From Geopsychrobacter sp. (GTDB taxonomy: Bacteria; Desulfobacterota; Desulfuromonadia; Desulfuromonadales; Geopsychrobacteraceae): a DNA stretch of 6,070 nucleotides. Location: the NCBI GenBank assembly GCA_021647445.1, contig JAKIUS010000110.1:1-6070 (forward strand), in the 5' to 3' direction. Shown piece after piece: positions 4,690 through 6,070 of this stretch. Within the stretch, counting starts at the first letter, position 1. Each line of letters opens with the position of its first letter. A program made the position numbers and the translations under genes. The notes under the pieces are model-generated. The model was not told the origin of the DNA and did no database searches. It saw only the letters and a list, made by a program, of their open reading frames with translations.

Positions 4690-5904
4690 ATGAAACAATC
4701 GGTACTATTTGCTGTTGCCCTGTGTCTGCTGCTGACCTTTCTGCCCTTGAGCGGGTTTGCTGCGAATATCGATGAGTTGGAGAGGCGTCTCGATCTTGTC
4801 ACTCAGGAGCTGCAGAAGTTGAAAAACGAATCGGCCGTGGGTGCGGTCGAATATGTTTCAACCTTTGGAATGGGGCCAGCAGCTTCTAAGGTTTATCGGC
4901 AGAACAGAGGATTGTCCATCGGTGGCTATGGTGAAGGTCAGTACAAAAAATTTATCAAAGACAAGGAGGATAAAATCGATCAGGCCGATATGTTACGGGC
5001 CATTCTCTATGTCGGTTATAAATTTAGTGACCAAATCATTTTCAATAGTGAAATTGAATATGAGCACGCCAACGAGGCTTCTGTCGAAATGGCGAGTCTC
5101 GATTTTCTTCTGAGTGAAAAGTTCAACTTGAGAACCGGCCTGTTGTTGGCGCCGGTCGGACTGACCAATGAAATGCACGAACCGACTCTGTTTCATGGTG
5201 TTGATCGGCCACTGGTTGAGCGCCAGGTGATTCCTACCACCTGGCGTGAGATGGGGGTTGGAGTCTTTGGGAAGCTGAATGATAAGGTTGACTATAAGCT
5301 CTATGTGATGAACGGTTTTAATGGCGCAGCATTTACCGAACAGGGGTTGCGTAAAGGTCGGCAAAAGGGCTCCAAATCGAAGGCAGATGACTGGGCGCTG
5401 GTCGGACGAGTCGATTATGAGCCAATTCTTGGCTTCTCCCTGGGTGGTAGTTTCTATCTGGGGGATTCCGGGCAGGGACAGGTGGTTGACGGTCGTGGGC
5501 GTGAGGCCGATGTCTTTACCCAGATTTACGAAATTCATTCGGTATATAAATCCCGCGGTTTAGAGTTGAAGGCTCTCGTTTCGCAGGTGATGATCGATGA
5601 TAGTGAAATCATTCAGGCGCAGACCGGCCAGGATGTTCCCGACCAGATCTTCGCTTTTTACAGCGAAGTCGCTTACGATATCTTTCCTCTTTTTCAGTCA
5701 GGCAAGGATCAGTATCTGGCTCCCTTCGTTCGTTATGAAAACCTTGATTATGCAGGGAACAACCAGGATGTTGAACTGCTGGTGGCAGGTATCAGTTACA
5801 AGCCGATTCCCAATGTGGTGCTTAAGGCCGACATCAGTAACTACATGATGAAGTATGGCCGCAAGGCGGACGAGATCAATTTTGGCTTCGGCTATATATT
5901 CTGA
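4690..5904 (+). CDS. Outer-membrane porin with N-terminal coiled coil, probably iron-regulated
   Basis: The 404-residue product has a signal peptide (KQSVLFAVALCLLLTFLPLS, cleavage near Ala24-Ala25) and a short coiled coil of heptad type (IDELERRLDLVTQELQKLKN, about 27-46) that probably anchors or trimerises it. From LSIGGYGEGQY onward it has alternating polar/hydrophobic strands rich in aromatic residues. It ends GFGYIF; the final Phe is the signature recognised by the BAM machinery in outer-membrane barrels. The block LRTGLLLAPVGLTNEMHEPT and later TTWREMGVGVFGKL are typical of the porins of Desulfuromonadales and related bacteria, often described as phosphate-selective porin-like or general OM beta-barrel proteins. 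The solute is not identifiable from sequence. An in-frame ATG at 4684 is only three bases after AAGGA (4676-4680), whereas 4690 is nine bases after it, so 4690 is preferred; both give a good signal peptide. A Fur box upstream suggests induction by iron shortage. Confidence 0.88.
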   Translation: MKQSVLFAVALCLLLTFLPLSGFAANIDELERRLDLVTQELQKLKNESAVGAVEYVSTFGMGPAASKVYRQNRGLSIGGYGEGQYKKFIKDKEDKIDQADMLRAILYVGYKFSDQIIFNSEIEYEHANEASVEMASLDFLLSEKFNLRTGLLLAPVGLTNEMHEPTLFHGVDRPLVERQVIPTTWREMGVGVFGKLNDKVDYKLYVMNGFNGAAFTEQGLRKGRQKGSKSKADDWALVGRVDYEPILGFSLGGSFYLGDSGQGQVVDGRGREADVFTQIYEIHSVYKSRGLELKALVSQVMIDDSEIIQAQTGQDVPDQIFAFYSEVAYDIFPLFQSGKDQYLAPFVRYENLDYAGNNQDVELLVAGISYKPIPNVVLKADISNYMMKYGRKADEINFGFGYIF

Positions 5905-6070
5905 CAGGCATGACGATCAGGCCGGGGATGAATTTTCAATTCCTGTCTCGCGTCAACTATCTTGTCCGGTTTGACGACAATTAAGATGGCCGGTTGAGTT
6001 TCGTTATTTTTTCAGGTGTTGTTTTTTTCGATAACTCTCTCCTTCTATTCCGATAATGCTGGCGTGGTGG

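Noticed and set aside
4993..5538. Long minus-strand ORF inside the porin gene
   Set aside because: It is the antisense of a well-supported porin and has no recognisable domain or ribosome binding site.
5951..6011. Terminator after the porin (CGTCAA/TTGACG dyad and a later T6 run)
   Set aside because: The stem has a 14-base loop and is about 30 bases from the T run, so it is not a convincing intrinsic terminator.
6056..6070. Start of a new gene at the right edge (ATG at 6056)
   Set aside because: Only five codons are visible and there is no ribosome binding site upstream.

Overview
The window looks like part of a Gram-negative, anaerobic-type bacterial chromosome, most plausibly a Desulfuromonadales (Geobacter/Desulfuromonas/Pelobacter-like) genome. 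This is inferred from a sensor kinase with a periplasmic solute-binding domain, a small secreted c-type cytochrome, a porin with an N-terminal coiled coil and a good Fur box, and moderate GC outside the first 183 bases. No rRNA or other taxonomic marker is present, so the assignment is tentative.

Left part (1-2435). Bases 1-183 are about 68% GC and, on the minus strand, encode a conserved internal piece of a PseB-type UDP-GlcNAc 4,6-dehydratase. At about 184 the sequence changes abruptly to the middle of a histidine kinase on the plus strand, so both genes are cut at the same point, head to head. This is either an assembly chimera or a real rearrangement. The kinase is followed by a receiver-only response regulator (12-base gap) and then by a secreted monohaem cytochrome c (44-base gap). 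These three look like one transcription unit.

Middle part (2436-3290). A possible promoter leads into an unusually well-folded leader. It has a 15-bp outer stem closing a junction with two inner hairpins, then a further two-part hairpin. Several GGA motifs lie in hairpin loops, and the ribosome binding site also contains GGA. Immediately downstream is a tight pair of small genes, DUF4160 and DUF2442, an arrangement often suspected to be toxin-antitoxin-like.

Minus-strand cluster (4420 to 3229). A secreted DUF4124-like protein, a doubtful 49-residue ORF and a zinc-ribbon protein with one membrane segment run in the same direction. They end at a clear intrinsic terminator (stem 3237-3262 and a seven-T tract), which also separates them from the convergent DUF pair.

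Right part (4421-6070). The intergenic region between the divergent DUF4124-like gene and the porin holds a 13-bp palindrome, a 16/19 Fur box and several hairpins. The porin has a signal peptide, a short coiled coil, a beta-barrel and a C-terminal Phe, and is probably iron-regulated. The last 166 bases contain no gene that can be supported.
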